64,000 nt of DNA from JAFKFI01 sp963795435 (GTDB lineage Bacteria > Pseudomonadota > Alphaproteobacteria > Acetobacterales > Acetobacteraceae): positions 124,001-188,000 of the forward strand of contig CAWCHV010000007.1 of the NCBI GenBank assembly GCA_963795435.1, written 5' to 3'. Below the pieces are notes generated by a model. That model was not told where the DNA came from, did no database searches, and saw only the letters and a program-made list of their open reading frames with translations. Of this stretch, positions 62,792-64,000 are shown in pieces. Position 1 is the stretch's first letter; each line of letters opens with the position of its first letter. The position numbers were made by a program, and so were the translations under genes.

Positions 62792-64000
62792 TCAGCCGTG
62801 ATGGTCGTCAGGCGGATCGAGCGGGCGCCAAGCCCGGTGCGGCGCGTTGTGCTTGATCAGCGCATCCGCCGAGGTCGGTCCGTCCGAGCCGGAGGCGTAG
62901 TTCGGGAAATGCCTTGGCGTGGTGACTTCCCACAGATCGAGGATCGGCTGCACCACGCGCCAGGTCGCCTCCACCATGTCGGCCCGCTGGAACAACGTCG
63001 CATCGCCCATCATGCAGTCATAGATCAACGTCTCGTAGCCGACGTTCGGCTCGGGCGGGAACCAGTCGCGATAGCGGAAATCCATCCGCACGGGTGCCAG
63101 CTGCACCACCGGCCCCGGCCGCTTGACCTCGAATTGCAGCGAGATCCCCTCGTCGGGCTGGATGCGCAGCACCATCCAGTTCGGCCGCAGCGCATCGACC
63201 GGCGTGTCCTCGAACGGCGCGTAGGGCGCCTGCTTGAACCGGATGGCGATCTCGGTGGTGCGGCGCGACATGTGCTTGCCGGTCCGCAGGAAGAACGGCA
63301 CCCCCGCCCAGCGCCAATTGTCCACCTTGAGGCGCAGCGCCACGTAGGTCTCGACGTTGGAATTGGCCGCAACGTCCGGCTCCTCGCGGTACGAGACCAC
63401 GTGCTTGCCGTCGATCGTTCCTGACCCGTACTGCCCGCGCACCACGTCGTCGGCTCCGAGCGGCTTGATCGCGGCGAACACGTCGGCCTTCTTGGTGCGG
63501 ATGGAGTGCTGGTCGAAGCTGACCGGCGGCTCCATTGCCACCATCGCGAGCAGCTGGAACACATGGTTCGGCACCATGTCGCGCAGTGCTCCGGTGCGTT
63601 CGTAGAACCGCCCGCGATGCTCGACGCCGACCGTCTCGGCCGCCGTGATCTGCACGTGGTCGATCCGGTCGCGGTTCCATATCGGCTCGAACAGCCCGTT
63701 GGCGAAGCGGAAGGCCATGATGTTCTGGACCGTCTCCTTTCCAAGGAAATGATCGATCCGGTAGATCTGGCTCTCGTCGAGCACCTTCAGGATGCGGGCG
63801 TTGAGATCCTTGGCCGACTCCAGGCTGTGACCGAACGGCTTCTCGATCACCACCCGCCGCCAGCGATGCCCGTCCTGATGCGCGAGACCGGCGCGGCCGA
63901 GATTGTCCACCACGGTGGCGAAGAACCGGTCGGAAATGGCGAGATAGAACAGCACGTTGCCGCCGGTGCCGTTCCGCCCGGCGACCGCTTCCAGATGCTC
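62792..64000 (-). CDS. zwf: Glucose-6-phosphate dehydrogenase, 3' part only
   Basis: About 402 C-terminal residues are present; the frame is open at the right edge, where EHLEAVAGRNGTGGNVLFYLAIS continues from outside. Core motifs include RVVIEKPFGHSLESAKDLN, IYRIDHFLGKETVQNI (active-site His region), GALRDMVPNHVFQLLAMVAMEPP and YRDWFPPEPNVGYETLIYDCMMGD. Oxidises glucose-6-phosphate with NADP. Operon zwf-pgl-rpiA-gntK-SMP30. Confidence 0.96.
   Translation of the reverse strand, partial: EHLEAVAGRNGTGGNVLFYLAISDRFFATVVDNLGRAGLAHQDGHRWRRVVIEKPFGHSLESAKDLNARILKVLDESQIYRIDHFLGKETVQNIMAFRFANGLFEPIWNRDRIDHVQITAAETVGVEHRGRFYERTGALRDMVPNHVFQLLAMVAMEPPVSFDQHSIRTKKADVFAAIKPLGADDVVRGQYGSGTIDGKHVVSYREEPDVAANSNVETYVALRLKVDNWRWAGVPFFLRTGKHMSRRTTEIAIRFKQAPYAPFEDTPVDALRPNWMVLRIQPDEGISLQFEVKRPGPVVQLAPVRMDFRYRDWFPPEPNVGYETLIYDCMMGDATLFQRADMVEATWRVVQPILDLWEVTTPRHFPNYASGSDGPTSADALIKHNAPHRAWRPLDPPDDHHG

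Overview
The window is GC-rich, densely coded, and mostly transcribed from the minus strand. Its gene content points to an alphaproteobacterium: NasS/NasT-type nitrate regulation, an EgtB/EgtD ergothioneine pair, a zwf-pgl-rpiA-gntK sugar block, and several DUFs common in Rhizobiales and Acetobacterales. Acetobacteraceae or a close relative is my best guess. It is an inference, since no rRNA or tRNA gene is present to test it.

Layout. 1-4.2 kb: the 3' part of a metal-binding ABC receptor gene, a NxxGxxAF-repeat protein, a sugar-type periplasmic receptor and a secreted cyclase-family hydrolase. 4.2-15.2 kb: a complete assimilatory nitrate block reading leftwards, nasT-nasS, a structured leader, nitrate transporter, nirB, nirD, nasA, cysG and a TrpD2-like gene. 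Many of these overlap by 1-23 bases. 15.4-20.4 kb: a DUF2147 protein, then a tight five-gene leftward operon (amidohydrolase, CoA-transferase, haloalkane-dehalogenase-like hydrolase, small unknown protein, GrdB-family reductase). The last gene has an in-frame TGA inside a U-x-x-C motif, followed directly by a SECIS-like hairpin, so it is very probably a selenoprotein. 20.6-24.2 kb: a SnoaL-like protein and a sugar ABC transporter without ATPase. 24.4-27.5 kb: periplasmic copper-handling genes (PCuAC, Sco, outer-membrane protein, DUF2946); PCuAC has an apparent frameshift. 27.6-33.9 kb: stress and envelope small proteins, egtB-egtD and a CpdA-like phosphodiesterase. 34.2-40 kb: a frameshifted PQQ-type sugar dehydrogenase overlapping a histidine kinase, a TTC38-like protein, RlpA and an AmpH-like protein. 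40.1-40.4 kb: a decayed amino-acid-receptor remnant and a palindromic repeat.

40.4-48.2 kb: D-aminoacylase, CinA, a cupin, an amino-acid-oxidase-like flavoprotein, a P450/SDR pair and a lipoprotein. 48.3-53.8 kb: pqiBCA (lipid transport) downstream of modBC (molybdate import, no modA). 53.8-58.2 kb: a lower-GC phospholipase-D-like gene, an LhgO-like flavoprotein, a DedA protein and an AzgA-type purine permease that appears to use an ATC start codon. 58.2-59.9 kb: a secreted caspase-like gene bounded by perfect 89-bp direct repeats, which duplicate the 3' end of the neighbouring gluconolactonase-like gene. 59.8-64 kb: SMP-30/gluconolactonase, gntK, rpiA, pgl and the 3' part of zwf, forming an oxidative pentose-phosphate/gluconate block.

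Functional links. NasA needs molybdenum cofactor and siroheme chemistry is needed by NirB; modBC, cysG and nasA supply parts of this. The observations most worth following are the selenoprotein operon and the repeat-bounded caspase unit. Two +1 frameshifts in G/C triplets may be sequencing errors rather than biology.
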